From Mycobacterium sp. (lineage in GTDB: Bacteria > Actinomycetota > Actinomycetes > Mycobacteriales > Mycobacteriaceae): a stretch of 8,009 nt of DNA. The notes under the pieces were generated by a model. That model had not been told where the DNA came from. It ran no database searches and saw only the letters and a list, made by a program, of their open reading frames with translations. Both the position numbers and the translations under genes were made by a program. The stretch's first letter is position 1. Every line of letters begins with the position of its first letter. The DNA is taken from NCBI GenBank assembly GCA_019246375.1, contig JAFAQO010000129.1, positions 1 to 8,009 on the forward strand, read 5' to 3'. Below, one piece after another: positions 7,031 to 8,009 of the stretch.

Positions 7031-8009
7031 CGCACCGGCACCTGCGGGAGCGGGATCAGCGGAAGTGAGGGTCGGAACTGGTTGTCCTGCGGGCTGTTTC
7101 GGCTCTGGGTCCACGGGTCGCGGTAGGAATCCACCGATTTCTGCATTCGGGTGTCGAGGTCGGCGGCGATGCCGTCAGCGTCGTCGACTACGACCGCGCG
7201 GATGCGCTCGATGCCGACCCGCGGCACGAAGGTGTAGGTGCGCTCGAGCCAATTGGCGTTCTCACGGTAGTACTGCAGGAAACGACCGGTGAGCGCGATC
7301 ACCTCGTCGTGAGTATCCACGGTTGCCAGCAGGTCGCCCTTGCGTACGTGCGCACCGGCGGCGCCGCCCACGTAGATCTGCCACTGCCCGCCTTCGATCC
7401 CGACGACGCCGAGGTCCTTGCACAGCGCCTCGGCGCAGTTGCGCGGACACCCGGTGACGGCCAGCTTCATCTTCGCGGGGCTGGCCAGGCCCTGGTACCG
7501 GGTTTCGATCGCGATGCCAAGCGCGGTCGAGTCGCCCAGGCCGTAACGGCAGAAGTCGCTTCCCACACAAGTTTTCACGGTGCGGAAGCTCTTGCCGTAG
7601 GCGTACCCCGACGGCATACCGAGGTCGGCCCACACCGCCGGCAGGTCTTCCTTGCGCACGCCGAGCAGGTCGATCCGCTGGCCGCCGGTGAGTTTGATCA
7701 TCGGGATCTGGTACTTGTCGGCGACATCGGCGATCTTGCGCAACTGCTCGGAACTGGTGACGCCGCCCTTCATCTGCGGCACCACCGAGAACGTGCCGTC
7801 GCGCTGAATGTTGGCGTGCACGCGGTCGTTGATGAAGCGGCTGGCGCGTTCGTCGACGAACTCGTCGCCCCACATCATTTCCAGCAACGAGGACAGCGCC
7901 ATCTTCGACTGCGCGTCCTCGCGGCCCTCGGGTGCCAGCGCCTCGAACACCGACGACACCGAATGCAGGCTCAGCTCGCGGATCAGCCGCATCAGTTCCG
8001 GCTTTTCGT
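7027..8009 (-). CDS. nirB: Nitrite reductase large subunit NirB, C-terminal part
   Basis: This catalyses six-electron reduction of nitrite to ammonium at a siroheme/[4Fe-4S] centre. The frame is open to the right edge, so the N-terminal FAD/NAD(P)H part is outside. About 327 codons of a protein usually 800–850 aa long are seen. The ferredoxin-like half domain is visible (FINDRVHANIQRDGTFSVVP, later GGVTSSEQLRKIADVADKY), then the cluster ligands TCVGSDFCRYGLGDS and TGCPRNCAEALCKDLG. These are Cys codons at 7569–7567, 7551–7549, 7449–7447 and 7437–7435, in C-x5-C and C-x3-C form. YVGGAAGAHVRKGDLLATV and YYRENANWLERTY follow. Several stretches look like proteobacterial NirB (e.g. Burkholderia) as I remember them. 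The tail after DPWTQ is Pro-rich and poorly conserved. All ligands are intact, so I expect an active enzyme. Confidence 0.95.
   Translation of the reverse strand, partial: EKPELMRLIRELSLHSVSSVFEALAPEGREDAQSKMALSSLLEMMWGDEFVDERASRFINDRVHANIQRDGTFSVVPQMKGGVTSSEQLRKIADVADKYQIPMIKLTGGQRIDLLGVRKEDLPAVWADLGMPSGYAYGKSFRTVKTCVGSDFCRYGLGDSTALGIAIETRYQGLASPAKMKLAVTGCPRNCAEALCKDLGVVGIEGGQWQIYVGGAAGAHVRKGDLLATVDTHDEVIALTGRFLQYYRENANWLERTYTFVPRVGIERIRAVVVDDADGIAADLDTRMQKSVDSYRDPWTQSRNSPQDNQFRPSLPLIPLPQVPVR

Noticed and set aside
7031..7114. N-terminal extension of NirD from 7114
   Set aside because: These 28 residues lie wholly within nirB and are Pro/Ala-rich. The ATGA overlap at 7030 gives a normal NirD length.

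Overview
The window looks like chromosomal DNA of a Mycobacterium species. The GC content is high throughout. The order mabR – aceE – (divergent) lipoprotein – DUF3052 – ahpE is the same as the M. tuberculosis Rv2242–Rv2238c block, and AceE and AhpE read as close homologues of the M. tuberculosis proteins. I recall M. tuberculosis having its nirBD (Rv0252–Rv0253) elsewhere, so this is probably a non-tuberculous species. I cannot name it.

Left part (1–2925, minus strand). The first codons of mabR, the regulator of the FAS-II mycolic-acid genes, lie at the left edge. Upstream of them is the complete aceE for pyruvate dehydrogenase E1 (930 aa from a TTG start with a strong Shine-Dalgarno). The 53-nt gap between them holds a -10-like hexamer six bases from the mabR GTG. 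This suggests a leaderless mabR mRNA, and a perfect palindrome covers that hexamer.

Middle part (3120–4810, plus strand). Divergent from aceE are a putative lipoprotein with a leaderless-type start, a small acidic DUF3052 protein with a near-ideal Shine-Dalgarno, and the 1-Cys peroxiredoxin ahpE, which overlaps the DUF3052 stop by one base. A tRNA-Val(UAC) gene follows ahpE and closes the conserved block.

Junction (4811–5239). About 430 bases have no convincing gene. They hold a hairpin just after the tRNA, two copies of GTGTGCCAA one helical turn apart, two or three very short minus-strand reading frames, and a perfect 8-bp stem-loop that probably terminates the right-hand operon.

Right part (5240–8009, minus strand). 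This is a compact nitrite-assimilation operon: nirB (C-terminal part only, entering from the right edge), nirD (ATGA overlap with nirB) and narK (9-nt gap). Nitrate/nitrite would enter through NarK. NirBD would reduce nitrite to ammonium with NAD(P)H, using the siroheme/[4Fe-4S] centre in NirB. The NirB and NirD types differ from the M. tuberculosis pair as I recall it: NirD keeps a complete Rieske motif. Together with the tRNA-side location, this suggests the cluster is an accessory block. I found no sign of a wholly new system. The junction and the mabR promoter region are the parts most worth a second look.
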